A stretch of DNA of 64,000 bases. It comes from Bacillus mesophilus. Its GTDB lineage: Bacteria; Bacillota; Bacilli; Bacillales; SA4. Of the stretch, positions 43,325 through 53,165 are shown piece after piece. The notes beneath the pieces are model-generated. The model worked only from the letters and a program-made list of their open reading frames with translations, was not told the DNA's origin and did not search any database. Where the stretch lies: the NCBI RefSeq assembly GCF_011008845.1, contig NZ_JAAIWM010000004.1, positions 248,001-312,000 on the forward strand. The letters run 5' to 3'. Position 1 is the first letter of the stretch; each line of letters begins with the position of its first letter. The position numbers and the translations under genes are program-made.

Positions 43325-43351
43325 AAGAGCCCTGTAAAATACTAGGCTCTT
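43325..43351 (-). terminator. Terminator of helD
   Basis: AAGAGCC / GGCTCTT stem with a T-rich minus-strand tail; it overlaps the last codons of helD. Confidence 0.8.
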
Positions 43352-45636
43352 ACCTGAAAATCTATTAGTTTTTCATCTACCCAATTTAATAATAAATCCT
43401 GTTTGTTGTTAGCAACAAGAGTCAGACGATGAAGCGGTCTAGTCATAGCAACATATAGTAGTTTAATATCTACATCTGTTAAGGTATAGCGATCATCTAA
43501 ACTTACAATAAATACACTATCAAATTCTAAACCCTTTGCTATATAGGAAGGAACGATGACAACCTTTCCACTTTCCATTTCATCCATCTCTACTAACAAA
43601 TTCGTTTCAAGCAGGTTGCTGTGTTTGAAGGCTTTATGTAGTTCTCTTGCATCTCGCTCTGTCTTTGTAATAATCGCAAAGTTTTTACAATGATCCTCTT
43701 GATCCTTCTCTATCTTATCTACAATAGAGCGGACAATATCTTGTCTATCTTGTCCTTGTATGAATAGAGGTTTTACTCCATGCCTAACAACTGGCTCTAC
43801 TTTCGGAACATCCTCTTCCATTAAATCCAAGATCTCATTTGCTGTTTTCATAATTTCTACAGTAGTTCGGTAGCTCTTTTGCATCGTTACATAGTTAGCA
43901 CGCGGAAACACTTTCTTGACTAGAATATCCCAATCAGTCATACCGCGGTACGCATGAATACCTTGAGCAAGGTCACCGACAATTGTAAACATATCAGTAC
44001 CTAGGAGTGCTTTTAACGCTGAAAATTGAAAGTAACTATAGTCCTGCGCCTCATCTATTACTACATTTCTAGCTTTTAATTCCGGTGTAATCCCAAACAA
44101 GTAGTGCTGTAAATATAATAAAGAGGCTAAATCCTCAACTTCAAACTGATTCTTTTTTAGCAGAGTTTCTTGATAGTTAAGAAAGGTATGTACTTCATTT
44201 TTAGTTAGAACACCTTCTGATAATCTAGTAAATGTTTGAGGGTTTAAGAATTCTCTGTAATAGTCCAGTAACGATTGTTTAGGAAAGTTTTTCATGTAGT
44301 TCGTCACAGAGGACCTAATTTCCTTATTTAATTGATTAACTCGGGTTTCTTTCTCATCCATACACGCAGAAACCTTAACTCTTCTCTTTAATGGCTCTTT
44401 AATAGATAAGGCCACATCAAGCTTATGCTCATAAATTGCTTGGACTTTGTGAAGCATTTGCTTCTTCTTTCGCCTAACATCACCTTGAAGTACTTTTTTG
44501 ATTCTTTCCACACGACGGTAGTAAGGGAGATAGTTATATTCATCTTGAAACAAGTGTTTAATTTTACGAGCTGTCATCAATCTGAATCTTTCTACAGCAA
44601 AGTCCTCATCAGGATAAAAGGAAGCCTGAATCTCTTTCATATACCTTTCAATCATCTTTTGGTACTGAAAAGAACCTTTAAAATTAGTCACCCATTTTAT
44701 AGTTTCAGCAATCTTTGGCTCCTCACTAACAATGGCTACTAATTTCTTTTCTTGCGGAATGACCTTTAGTTTTTTCCCGATTACATCCTGTACATAATCC
44801 ACATAAGTCGTTTGTCTAATCCGGTCAACACCCAACTCGGGAAGGACATCGGAGATATAATCAATGAATAAACGGTTTGGTGCAATAACCATCATATTTT
44901 CAGGATTGAATTCCTGACCAAGTGTATAGATGAGGTAAGAAATACGATGTAAGGCGATCGTCGTCTTTCCACTTCCCGCTGCTCCTTGGACAATAATGGG
45001 CCTGTTTAAGTCTGCACGAATAATCTCATTTTGCTCTGCTTGGATCGTCGAAACAATTTCACTTAACCGGTTGTCGGAGCTTTTCGCTAAAGAATCTTGA
45101 AGCAACTCGTCATTAGTTGTTAAATCCACATCGCGATAGCTCTGAAGAGAACCGTCGACAATTTCATATTGCCTTTTTAAAGAGAGAAAGCCCTCATACA
45201 TTTCCCCTTCAGCTTTATATTCAACATCCCCGAGACGACCATCATAATAAACATTTGCAATAGGTGATCTCCAATCAACGATGATTGGCTGCTGTGACTC
45301 TCGATCAAAAACGGAAGCCTTCCCTATATACAGGATTTCTTCCGTTTGTCGGTCGTCATGTTTAAAGTTAATTCTAGCAAAATAAGGCTTAGGTCTTATT
45401 TTTTTAAGATTCCTTACCTCTTCAGCTGAGCGTTCCATAAACTGTGCATTTGTTAATATGTTTGTATAGCTTAAACTGCTATCAAGCCAGTCAAGATCTT
45501 GAAATGCTTCAGAGATCTTTTCTCGGTAATTCTCTTTAGAAGTTTCCGTCGCAATGATGATCGATTCTATATAGTTCTTGGTAAACAACAAACGCTTCAG
45601 CTCATCTTGGTAATCCGGGTGTTCCGATAAGGACAT
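43342..45636 (-). CDS. helD: RNA polymerase recycling motor HelD (UvrD-like ATPase)
   Basis: 764 residues, close to B. subtilis HelD (774). The N-terminal coiled arm (LKRLLFTKNYIESIIIATE) is followed by the Walker A loop VQGAAGSGKTTIALHRISYL, Walker B NVVIDEAQDYS, and late helicase motifs TIVGDLAQGIHAYRG and LLYVAMTRPLHRLTLV. HelD binds RNA polymerase core, prises open the DNA channel and releases stalled complexes. The HelD-specific insertion between helicase halves is present. GGAGATC precedes the ATG. It lies 50 bases downstream of prfC on the same strand. Confidence 0.93.
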   Translation of the reverse strand: MSLSEHPDYQDELKRLLFTKNYIESIIIATETSKENYREKISEAFQDLDWLDSSLSYTNILTNAQFMERSAEEVRNLKKIRPKPYFARINFKHDDRQTEEILYIGKASVFDRESQQPIIVDWRSPIANVYYDGRLGDVEYKAEGEMYEGFLSLKRQYEIVDGSLQSYRDVDLTTNDELLQDSLAKSSDNRLSEIVSTIQAEQNEIIRADLNRPIIVQGAAGSGKTTIALHRISYLIYTLGQEFNPENMMVIAPNRLFIDYISDVLPELGVDRIRQTTYVDYVQDVIGKKLKVIPQEKKLVAIVSEEPKIAETIKWVTNFKGSFQYQKMIERYMKEIQASFYPDEDFAVERFRLMTARKIKHLFQDEYNYLPYYRRVERIKKVLQGDVRRKKKQMLHKVQAIYEHKLDVALSIKEPLKRRVKVSACMDEKETRVNQLNKEIRSSVTNYMKNFPKQSLLDYYREFLNPQTFTRLSEGVLTKNEVHTFLNYQETLLKKNQFEVEDLASLLYLQHYLFGITPELKARNVVIDEAQDYSYFQFSALKALLGTDMFTIVGDLAQGIHAYRGMTDWDILVKKVFPRANYVTMQKSYRTTVEIMKTANEILDLMEEDVPKVEPVVRHGVKPLFIQGQDRQDIVRSIVDKIEKDQEDHCKNFAIITKTERDARELHKAFKHSNLLETNLLVEMDEMESGKVVIVPSYIAKGLEFDSVFIVSLDDRYTLTDVDIKLLYVAMTRPLHRLTLVANNKQDLLLNWVDEKLIDFQVRA

Positions 45637-45686
45637 GGACGATCTCCTTTCAGTTCAAATTGAATGGAAAACGATTATTATGCCAA

Positions 45687-47261
45687 TTAGACTTCCATTG
45701 GATTGAAAAGCTTTACCTCAGGGTTTTTCTCTTGAAACCATCTTAGTGCAAATTCGTTTTCAAATAAAAATGCCTTCTTCTCATAACGATCTCTTACAAG
45801 TAGGCTTCTTGAATTGGAGAGATTTTCAGACACTTCTCCATCGACCCATCTAGCAATTTTAGAGCCTATTGGTTGAATGATAATGTCAACGTTATATTCA
45901 CCCTTCATTCTGTGTTCAAACACTTCAAACTGAAGCTGACCAACAGCACCTAGGATATACTCCTCAAGCTGAACAGAACGGAAGAGCTGAATAGCACCTT
46001 CTTGAACAAGCTGAGATAGTCCTTTTTGGAATTGCTTTTGCTTTAGAACGTTCTTCGCCGTTACTTTGATATATAATTCAGGCGTAAATTGTGGAAGTCG
46101 ATCATACTGAAACAGATCCTTTCCGTCCACTAATGTGTCACCAATTTGATACGTACCCGGATCATATAAACCAATAATATCCCCGGCTACTGCCTCATCT
46201 ACCGTATTTCGATCATCAGCCATAAACTGAGTAGATTGTGAAAGCTTTACTTGTTTTCCGGTACGCGCAATCGAAACGTTCATTCCTCTTTCAAATCTGC
46301 CTGAACAGATGCGTAAAAAGGCAATCCGATCTCGGTGAGCAGGGTTCATATTAGCCTGTATTTTGAAGATGAATCCAGAAAAAGGTGCTTCTGTTGGATC
46401 TATATCACCTTCACTTGAATGACGTGGTTGTGGTGAAGGTGCTAGCTCTATATAAGTATCAAGGAAGGTTTGTACACCAAAGTTAGCTAATCCACTTCCA
46501 AAGAATACTGGAGTTAGCTCTCCCCGTTGAATCTTCTCTTTTGAAAATTCATTTCCCGCTTCACTTAGCAATTCGATTTCCTCTAAACATTGTGCATATA
46601 AACTAGACTCAACAATAGGAGCATTTTCATCTGCTTTTCCATTATCATCTAAAGGGATATATCTATCCTTTTCATCCACACGCACCTGTTCAATCCGATT
46701 GTAGAAACGATCATATACCCCAACAAACTCCTTGCCCATTCCTATTGGCCAATTCATTGGATATGACTCAATCCCTAATACTTCTTCTAGTTCAGCAAGC
46801 AGTTCAAGTGGGTCCTTACCAACACGATCAAGCTTGTTCATAAATGTAAAAATCGGAATTCCTCTTTTTTTACATACCTGAAATAACTTAATAGTTTGGT
46901 CTTCAATACCCTTAGTTGAATCAATTACCATCACGGCACTATCAACAGCCGTTAGGGTACGATATGTATCCTCACTAAAGTCTTGGTGTCCAGGTGTATC
47001 TAAAATGTTAATGTTTCGGTTCTTATAATTAAATTGCATAACACTTGATGTAACAGAGATTCCACGTTGCTTTTCAATCTCCATCCAATCCGAGGTTGCA
47101 AATTTTCCTGACTTCTTTCCTTTTACTGTCCCAGCATCACGAATAACGCCACCGAATAGCAGTAATTGTTCAGTTAGTGTTGTTTTCCCCGCATCCGGGT
47201 GAGATATGATTGCAAAGGTCCTACGTGACAATATTTTATCTTTTATAGATTCTGTTTTCAT
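45687..47261 (-). CDS. prfC: Peptide chain release factor 3
   Basis: 524 residues. Translational GTPase with G1 [15 protein letters not shown]3 [16 protein letters not shown]4 FMNKLDR, and RF3-specific [31 protein letters not shown]3 ejects RF1/RF2 from the ribosome after termination. B. subtilis lacks this factor, so its presence marks a lineage that kept or acquired it. AAAGAGGGACGG precedes the ATG. It is upstream of helD with a 50-base gap. Confidence 0.95.
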   Translation of the reverse strand: MKTESIKDKILSRRTFAIISHPDAGKTTLTEQLLLFGGVIRDAGTVKGKKSGKFATSDWMEIEKQRGISVTSSVMQFNYKNRNINILDTPGHQDFSEDTYRTLTAVDSAVMVIDSTKGIEDQTIKLFQVCKKRGIPIFTFMNKLDRVGKDPLELLAELEEVLGIESYPMNWPIGMGKEFVGVYDRFYNRIEQVRVDEKDRYIPLDDNGKADENAPIVESSLYAQCLEEIELLSEAGNEFSKEKIQRGELTPVFFGSGLANFGVQTFLDTYIELAPSPQPRHSSEGDIDPTEAPFSGFIFKIQANMNPAHRDRIAFLRICSGRFERGMNVSIARTGKQVKLSQSTQFMADDRNTVDEAVAGDIIGLYDPGTYQIGDTLVDGKDLFQYDRLPQFTPELYIKVTAKNVLKQKQFQKGLSQLVQEGAIQLFRSVQLEEYILGAVGQLQFEVFEHRMKGEYNVDIIIQPIGSKIARWVDGEVSENLSNSRSLLVRDRYEKKAFLFENEFALRWFQEKNPEVKLFNPMEV

Positions 47262-47356
47262 GCCGTCCCTCTTTTTACAGAATTTTTCAAATCAGAATGA
47301 TAATCGTACCAAAAAATGCAAGAAAAGTCAATGTTGAAGCGCTTTTACTCAATTTA

Positions 47357-47379
47357 AAAACTACCGATACGGTAGTTTT
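47357..47379 (-). terminator. Terminator of the DinB-like gene
   Basis: Perfect 10-bp stem AAAACTACCG / CGGTAGTTTT with a 3-base loop; minus-strand tail is T/A-rich. Confidence 0.82.
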
Positions 47380-47384
47380 ATATA

Positions 47385-47900
47385 TTATTTCTTATTCACT
47401 GCAAGATCAATATGTGCGAGATGGTGCTTTCCATGCCATTCATACAGGAACAATGCAGTTGACAATGAAATCCGCCCTATTTCTGGATGAATAAATGCCT
47501 TGTTAAAGTCTTCTTGTTCAAGAGAACTTAATAAATTACCCCATCGTTCATGCACTCCCTCAATAATAGATAAGGAAGAAGAAATTCCCCCTTGAGTATC
47601 TGAGAGTTCTGCCCAACTCTTCTCATCATATGGTTTGATTGTAGGATCCTCTTCCGTTAATGCAAGCTTGAATCGAATAAAGCTGTTCATATGGCTATCA
47701 GCTATATGATGAATCAGTTGTCTAACATTCCATCCTCCTTCACGATAAGAGAGACTGAGCTCATGTTCTGATAAATGAATAACCATTTTCTTTAACTCAT
47801 TAGGTAATTCTGTAATTGCTTTAATTGCTGTTATAATAGTATTTTCATAAATTTCATCTTGTAATTTAAATTTCCCAATCGGATACTGTAATTGCTCCAT
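47385..47900 (-). CDS. DinB-superfamily protein (YfiT/bacillithiol S-transferase-like)
   Basis: 171 residues. YREGGWNVRQLIHHIADSHMNSFIRFKLALTEE and LYEWHGKHHLAHI supply the three metal-binding histidines of the DinB/YfiT four-helix bundle. The sequence is very similar in layout to B. subtilis YfiT (about 178 residues), a metal-dependent protein grouped with thiol-dependent transferases. PYDEKSWAELSDTQGG is also YfiT-like. It probably conjugates bacillithiol to an electrophile, but the substrate is unknown. Single gene. Confidence 0.87.
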   Translation of the reverse strand: MEQLQYPIGKFKLQDEIYENTIITAIKAITELPNELKKMVIHLSEHELSLSYREGGWNVRQLIHHIADSHMNSFIRFKLALTEEDPTIKPYDEKSWAELSDTQGGISSSLSIIEGVHERWGNLLSSLEQEDFNKAFIHPEIGRISLSTALFLYEWHGKHHLAHIDLAVNKK

Positions 47901-48011
47901 ACTTTCGTTCCTCCCTACTAAATATGTATCTATATTCGATTGGAGAGGTAAGAACTCCTTTATTTAGACAGCGTTACGGATGATGTTCTTCGTTACGTAA
48001 GCCGAAATTAA

Positions 48012-48037
48012 AAAACTATCGACAAGGCGATAGTTTT
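48012..48037 (-). terminator. Terminator of the DUF6501 gene
   Basis: Perfect 10-bp stem AAAACTATCG / CGATAGTTTT with a 6-base loop. Confidence 0.8.
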
Positions 48038-48045
48038 AAGCAATC

Positions 48046-48252
48046 CTATTTTACATCTTCAAAATAGTCCTTGTAGAATCCACCAACGGTTCCAGTATTA
48101 TCTACAAGGAAGTAAAATTCCTCAGTTTCATTTTTAACCTCGTAAACCTTACCTGATGTTAGTACATTTGACACCATATATTTTTCTGCATTTGTATGTA
48201 CACATTTTACTTGTTTTACTGTTTCTCTATCTTTCCAATCTAAATGAATCAT
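48046..48252 (-). CDS. DUF6501-type small protein
   Basis: 68 residues from ATG 48252 with a perfect AGGAGG site. IHLDWKDRETVKQVKCVHTNAEKYMVSNVLTSGKVYEVKNETEEFYFLVDNTG matches a small conserved Bacillaceae protein, probably an all-beta SH3-like fold. The function is unknown. It forms a single-gene unit between corA and the DinB-like gene. Confidence 0.75.
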   Translation of the reverse strand: MIHLDWKDRETVKQVKCVHTNAEKYMVSNVLTSGKVYEVKNETEEFYFLVDNTGTVGGFYKDYFEDVK

Positions 48253-48394
48253 ATTAGTCCTCCTAGCTGTAACTGTTTTAATTATCATACACAAAAAGTG
48301 CCATTATTCAAAGAGTGGTTTTTATATTTTGGTTTAAACTCCAATATAAGGGGGCATTGTTCCAAGAATAACTTCCTCTCCCTAAGATGTAACC

Positions 48395-49348
48395 CTACTT
48401 AAACCAACCTCTTCTCTTGAACCATAAATACATACTACATCCAATTGTCGCCATGAGTGAAAGAATAAGGAAATATCCTATGTCCCATTTTAATTCTGGC
48501 ATATAGTCGAAATTCATTCCATAAATACCTGCTATAAAGGTTAAAGGCATGAAGATCGTTGTTATGACAGTTAAGGTCTGCATGATTTTGTTTTGTTGAT
48601 GGGCCGTTAAAGATAAATAGCTGTCTCTTAAATCATTTGTAATCTCACGGTTAGAGTCTACCATTTCTGATAGCTTCAACAAATGATCATATATATCTGA
48701 GAAATATTCTTTCCGTTCAATAACCTCATCCAATTTATGAGAATTTAGAACACGATATAATAAATCTCTCATAGGATTAATCGTATGACGTAAGGAAATT
48801 AATTGACTTTTAATGTTAAACAACAAATCTAATTGTTTTTCATTTGAATCAACTCGACGTTTCTCTCCCAACTCGTCCAACGCATCCTCCAATTCATACA
48901 AAATTGGAAAATAATTATCAACTGCCTTATCAAGCAAATGATGAAAAACAACGTAATGATTCCATTTGTTAATATTATGACTTGCAACTGAGATTAATTT
49001 ATTCCAGACTTGATTAATTTCTTGAAGATCACGATAGTGAAAAGTAACAATGTAATTCTCACCTATAAATATACTAAGTTCATCCTTTTTTAGATTTTGA
49101 TTAAGAGCATGTACAATAAAAAATGTATGATCATGATAGTAATCTAATTTAGGTCTTTGAATCGTATGATTGATGCAATCTTCAATTGCTAAAGGATGAA
49201 AGGAAAACGTTTTTGTTAGAGTCTGGACTTCTGCATCTGTTGGATCAGTAAGGTCAATCCACATCCATTGATACATCGTTGGATCAGGTGGAATGCTTTT
49301 GCCGATTTCCTTCTCTCCATTTTGTTTAATTAAGAATGACTGAAGCAT
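48395..49348 (-). CDS. corA: CorA family magnesium/cobalt transporter
   Basis: 317 residues. A soluble N-terminal funnel domain (WIDLTDPTDAEVQTLTKTF, LAIEDCIN, RPKLDYYHDHTFFIVHAL) and two C-terminal transmembrane helices with the signature GIYGMNF (GMN) between them, ending in WFKRRGWFK. Acts as a homopentameric channel for Mg2+. AAAAGGAG precedes the ATG. No Mg2+ riboswitch was recognised in the 136 bases upstream. Confidence 0.92.
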   Translation of the reverse strand: MLQSFLIKQNGEKEIGKSIPPDPTMYQWMWIDLTDPTDAEVQTLTKTFSFHPLAIEDCINHTIQRPKLDYYHDHTFFIVHALNQNLKKDELSIFIGENYIVTFHYRDLQEINQVWNKLISVASHNINKWNHYVVFHHLLDKAVDNYFPILYELEDALDELGEKRRVDSNEKQLDLLFNIKSQLISLRHTINPMRDLLYRVLNSHKLDEVIERKEYFSDIYDHLLKLSEMVDSNREITNDLRDSYLSLTAHQQNKIMQTLTVITTIFMPLTFIAGIYGMNFDYMPELKWDIGYFLILSLMATIGCSMYLWFKRRGWFK

Positions 49349-49428
49349 AAAGTACTCCTTTTACCAAGTAAGTCGTACTTAAACAATTAACATATTAAGT
49401 GAATATGTGTCAAAAAAGAACGAAAAAA

Positions 49429-49452
49429 ACCATAAGTTTTTCTACTTATGGT
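49429..49452 (-). terminator. Terminator of the 133-residue hypothetical gene
   Basis: 9-bp stem ACCATAAGT / ACTTATGGT followed on the minus strand by seven T. Confidence 0.88.
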
Positions 49453-49484
49453 ACGCAGTAACTACTACTTGTATATATTAACGA

Positions 49485-49886
49485 TTATTTTATTTTTTTA
49501 ACTGATATGGCTTGAGTAGTTTTATTAATTTTTAAGGAGTTCATTTCTTCTCCGTTCAATAACCCTAGTTGAATAGCAGCCTCAATTTTTTTCTCATCTG
49601 GTCTCTTGACGAACTGGATACAATCCTTCAAATTCAATTGCTCTAAATGTTCAACGGTTCTTTCATCATCAAAGCTTTCAGAGACTCTAATTTGACGCTG
49701 AATAAAATAATCACCAATTGTAACCTCTGCCCTAGTATTTGATCCTGACTGCTCATCAAAAAAAGCATGGAACACCTGTTTTATCTTGTCCATTTCTTCT
49801 TTGGCATCTTTGGATAATTTACCAAGTAAAACATATCGTTCTAAAAGTTTTTCTGAGATGCTATTTTCACTAATCTGATTTGCCAT
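49485..49886 (-). CDS. Hypothetical cytosolic protein
   Basis: 133 residues from ATG 49886, which has GGAGGAGGG upstream; the frame runs longer without a site. No signal, membrane helix or known motif. The first 60 residues are helical (ISEKLLERYVLLGKLSKDAKEEMDKIKQVFHAFF) and the rest is mixed, with DYFIQRQIRVSESFDDERTVEHLEQLNL. I do not recognise the family. Single gene with its own terminator. Confidence 0.65.
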   Translation of the reverse strand: MANQISENSISEKLLERYVLLGKLSKDAKEEMDKIKQVFHAFFDEQSGSNTRAEVTIGDYFIQRQIRVSESFDDERTVEHLEQLNLKDCIQFVKRPDEKKIEAAIQLGLLNGEEMNSLKINKTTQAISVKKIK

Positions 49887-50023
49887 ATAAATCCCTCCTC
49901 CACATACCTGCTTCATCATATGAGGGAGAAGGGGAAATCATTCTTTTAATGCAGGGATAGATTGAAGAAATTTTCAAACAGAAAAGGAGCCACAATAGTG
50001 ACTATCCTTTCCATGCTATTATT

Positions 50024-50985
50024 CTACTCTGGATTACGTAACGCCTCTAATACAACCTGCACATCATAACCAACCTGAAAGTCATATAGTTCACTAGGTT
50101 TCCCATGTATAGCATCCACAAATGATGATAGTAATTCATCCCAAAATTGATTTGGCTTTACATCTAGTTCGTCATATGTAGTTCCGTTTTTGCCTGCCTT
50201 GATCTTCATTACGTCAACATGAGAAATGGTACCTTCACTTCCATACGCTGTTAAGGTTACATGCTGTTCTTCAATTCCGGCTATTCCACTAATTCCATTT
50301 AGAATCACTGGTGTTCCATCTTTTAATCTCATACTAACAATAATACCAGTTTCAGATAAATTCAAATCAATAGGAAGCTCTATTTCACTTTGAATGCTAG
50401 ATAATTGCCCGAAGTAACGTTGAATGAGTTGAATAAAATGACCAGCGACTTCAAATACAAATCCACCTTGTTCTCAACTATTAATCAAATCATTCTCTTG
50501 CCACGGTCTTGGCCATTTCGGAAACTTCATGTTCAGTTCAATTCTACGCAAGTGTCCGATGTATCCACTTTCTAGTAGTTCTCCAAACTTGCGTGTATTG
50601 CTTAGATAATTAATAGGAAAATTAATTGCGTGTATGATGTTTGCTTTCTTTGCTAATTGAAGCATATTTGCTGCTTCTTCAATTGAATTGGCTAGAGGCT
50701 TTTCACAAAGAATATGCTTGTTAGCACGTATGGCATCAACCACAATATCATGATGCCATTTTGGTGGAACTGCCACATAAACCATATCTAAATCAACCTG
50801 CTGCTCTAACATCGATTTATGATTAGAATAGCCCTTGATCTTATAATGCTCTGCTGCTTCCTTTACCTTTTCTTGATTAGTGTCGCAAACTGCAACCAAT
50901 TCTACAGAAGGATGCTCCGAGAAAACTTTAACCATCCTTCACCAAATGCTCCAATTCCTATGATTCCTGCTTTTACCTTAGTCAC
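50024..50985 (-). pseudogene. Gfo/Idh/MocA family oxidoreductase, disrupted by a frameshift and a nonsense codon
   Basis: The reading begins at GTG 50985 with VTKVKAGIIGIGAFGEG, the Rossmann motif. It then shifts frame near 50932-50945 (one base missing) into MVKVFSEHPSVELVAVCDTN. The frame next runs through the catalytic EKPLANS region to WQENDLINS and a TGA at 50474-50476, after which EQGGFVFEVAGHFIQL continues in the same frame to 50024. In relatives this site is usually Arg (REQGG), so TGA fits a CGA-to-TGA change. Two independent lesions mark a decayed gene. It overlaps the DJ-1 family gene by GTGA, so the pair was an operon. Confidence 0.85.
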
Positions 50986-51548
50986 TGTTGAACTAGCTCC
51001 TCTCGACTCCTAAAGAAATTCGACCAGTAGGTTAAAGCATTTTGAGGAGTTAAATCTGCTAATCTACAAACAGCTAAGGCAAATTCTACATAGGCATCTC
51101 CTTTTGCTGTTATAATGTTTCCATCTACGACCATTCCTGTATCTAAGAACTTATCTTTATTAAATACAGTGAACAACTCCAAATCTGTAGTAACTGAAGT
51201 AGTAAACTTTCTATCTCTTAGAATACCGGCGTCTGCTAGAAGTAAAGTTCCGTAGCATATTGCTCCGATTAGTTTGTTTTGTTCATTAAGCTGAATTAAT
51301 ACATTTTGCAAAGTTTCATTACCCAATATTGAAGGAGCATCCCCCCCTGGAATAATGAATACATCCACATCATTCACATCTACTTGTTCAATCAACATAT
51401 GTGGTTTAATGATAAAACCTTCAACAGCCTCAACTTCTGCAGCCCCTAATGAAACTGTTACTAGTTCATGTGATCTCCCTTTAATCCACCCTACTAAATC
51501 TGCCTCAAAATGAGCATAACCATCATAGACTAAAACGTAAATCTTCAT
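50982..51548 (-). CDS. DJ-1/PfpI family protein (type 1 glutamine amidotransferase-like)
   Basis: 188 residues. KIYVLVYDGYAHFEADLVGWI, VFIIPGGDAPSI and the nucleophile elbow IGAICYGTLLLADAGIL (Cys near residue 97) define the DJ-1/PfpI fold. Members include chaperones, deglycases, amidases and regulators; this subgroup is uncharacterised to my knowledge. AGAAGGAG precedes the ATG. It is divergent from a MocR-type regulator whose likely operators lie between them, and upstream of a decayed oxidoreductase. Confidence 0.87.
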   Translation of the reverse strand: MKIYVLVYDGYAHFEADLVGWIKGRSHELVTVSLGAAEVEAVEGFIIKPHMLIEQVDVNDVDVFIIPGGDAPSILGNETLQNVLIQLNEQNKLIGAICYGTLLLADAGILRDRKFTTSVTTDLELFTVFNKDKFLDTGMVVDGNIITAKGDAYVEFALAVCRLADLTPQNALTYWSNFFRSREELVQQ

Positions 51549-51610
51549 TATTTTTATCTCCTTCTAAACAGTAGTTTTCTATTTCTAATTTCCATAATAA
51601 GAAAAAAATG

Positions 51611-51640
51611 GATACCAAAAAAGAACCAATTTGATATAAT
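51611..51640 (+). promoter_or_regulatory. Candidate MocR-type direct repeats and -10 box between divergent genes
   Basis: GATACCA (51611-51617) and GAACCA (51623-51628) are near-identical direct repeats just upstream of TATAAT (51635-51640). GabR, the model MocR regulator, binds ATACCA direct repeats, so autoregulation and control of the DJ-1 gene are plausible. Confidence 0.4.
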
Positions 51641-51675
51641 TTTATTAGCCCAGTAATAAAAAGGAGGCTTACATT

Positions 51676-53160
51676 TTGGATCTCTTTTACACCCTTGACT
51701 TAAGTCAAAATGATTATAAATTTAAATATCAAGCAATCTACCATTTTCTAAGAGAGTTAATCCTTGAAGGTAAGGTTCAAACCGGTACACGTTTACCATC
51801 CAGTCGTGTACTAGCTTCCAAATATGAGGTTAACCGAAATACAATCAAGCTTGTATATGAAATGCTGGTTGCAGATGGTTATATTAGCACGATTGAGGGT
51901 AGTGGTACTTTTGTAGCTTACTCACCTCAAAATCTTAACTTAATAGAAAAAACAAATAAGAAAATTCAACTTTCAACTCGTAGTCAAAAAATTATTGATA
52001 AGAAAACGCAACCTCCTTCAAAAGAAAAAATCGAAGTCGATTTTAGGGGCTCTGGCTTTTCACCAAACATTACCTATTTTCCATTAGACGATTGGAAAAA
52101 GACAATCTACCAAGCGGCAAGGGATTTAAATTTCTTGGTAGTTGAAGAGCAATATGATATTAAGGGCCTACCTGCTTTAAGAGAAGCCATTTCGTCTTAC
52201 TTAAATCGGTCACGTGGCATGATGATTAAGCCCAACCAGGTTGTTATTATTAACGGTATTATGCAAGGAATAACAATACTCTCCCAACTTCTCATTGACG
52301 TCGGAGATCATGTTGTCGTCGAAGAACCTTCTTTTACCTCTATAAAAAACAACTTTATGACCATGGGTGGAGAATTAATTCCAGCTCCTATAGAAACACA
52401 AGACTTTCAGGTAAGAGATTGGGAAAGTCGGCTTATTTATGTAACACCTAGTCATCAATTCCCAACAGGAAAGGTAATGTCTATTAATCAGCGAATTAAC
52501 CTTCTACAATGGGCAAAAAAACATAACTCGATTATTATAGAAGATGACTATGACAGTGAATTCCGAAGAAAAGGGAGGTCTGTTGAACCCCTAAAAGTCC
52601 TTGATTTTGAAGAGCGTGTTGTTTTTTTAGGAACCTTTGCAAAAAGCATACTTCCCTCACTTCGAATTGGTTTTGCTGTTTTGCCACCAGACTTAGTAGA
52701 TGACTTTCTTAAAATAAGAAATTTAGGCGGCGAATACACCACTTCCATACTAGAGCAAATGGCAGTTGGACTGTTTATTAAATCAGGAAAGTTTGAGCGT
52801 CATTTAAGAAGACTTAACAGAATCTATGCTCAAAAATATGATGTCCTACTACAAGCTATTAAGAAATACCTTTCAAATGCTTTTGAATGGAACGAGACAG
52901 ATGCAGGCTTACATTTATTTGCTACTTGGAAACACTCCGCTCAAGACTATATTATCTTTGAGAATGAATGTTTAGTAAGAGGGGTTGTGTGGGAAACAGC
53001 CAATCATTATTACATAAATCCGCCACCACAACCGAAAGTAATTATTGGATTCGCACACTTATCAGATGATGATATTATTAAAGGATTTCAACTTATGGGC
53101 GAAGCTTTCAAAGCCATATCCTCTACAAATGATATAGAAAGAAAAAGAACCCTTAACTAA
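51676..53160 (+). CDS. MocR-type regulator (GntR winged helix fused to class I aminotransferase domain)
   Basis: 494 residues. N-terminal GntR HTH: YHFLRELILEGKVQTGTRLPSSRVLASKYEVNRNTIKLVYEML (about 22-65). Then a linker and a PLP fold: GLPALREAISSYLNRSRG, NGIMQGITILSQLLIDVGD, VTPSHQFPTGKVMS, EDDYDSEF and GTFAKSILPSLRIGF, where the lysine of TFAKS is the PLP site. Such proteins (GabR, PdxR) sense PLP with an amino compound. The start is TTG 51676 with AAGGAGG 8 bases upstream. It is divergent from the DJ-1 gene, its most likely target. Confidence 0.92.
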   Translation: MDLFYTLDLSQNDYKFKYQAIYHFLRELILEGKVQTGTRLPSSRVLASKYEVNRNTIKLVYEMLVADGYISTIEGSGTFVAYSPQNLNLIEKTNKKIQLSTRSQKIIDKKTQPPSKEKIEVDFRGSGFSPNITYFPLDDWKKTIYQAARDLNFLVVEEQYDIKGLPALREAISSYLNRSRGMMIKPNQVVIINGIMQGITILSQLLIDVGDHVVVEEPSFTSIKNNFMTMGGELIPAPIETQDFQVRDWESRLIYVTPSHQFPTGKVMSINQRINLLQWAKKHNSIIIEDDYDSEFRRKGRSVEPLKVLDFEERVVFLGTFAKSILPSLRIGFAVLPPDLVDDFLKIRNLGGEYTTSILEQMAVGLFIKSGKFERHLRRLNRIYAQKYDVLLQAIKKYLSNAFEWNETDAGLHLFATWKHSAQDYIIFENECLVRGVVWETANHYYINPPPQPKVIIGFAHLSDDDIIKGFQLMGEAFKAISSTNDIERKRTLN

Positions 53161-53165
53161 GGGTT

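Noticed and set aside
49349-49484. Magnesium (ykoK) riboswitch upstream of corA
   Set aside because: Too short, AT-rich, and its only hairpin is the terminator of the neighbouring gene's transcript region.
50474-50476. Second selenocysteine codon in the oxidoreductase gene
   Set aside because: The TGA sits at a usual Arg position, the gene has another frameshift, and no SECIS-like hairpin is evident, so it is a pseudogene lesion.
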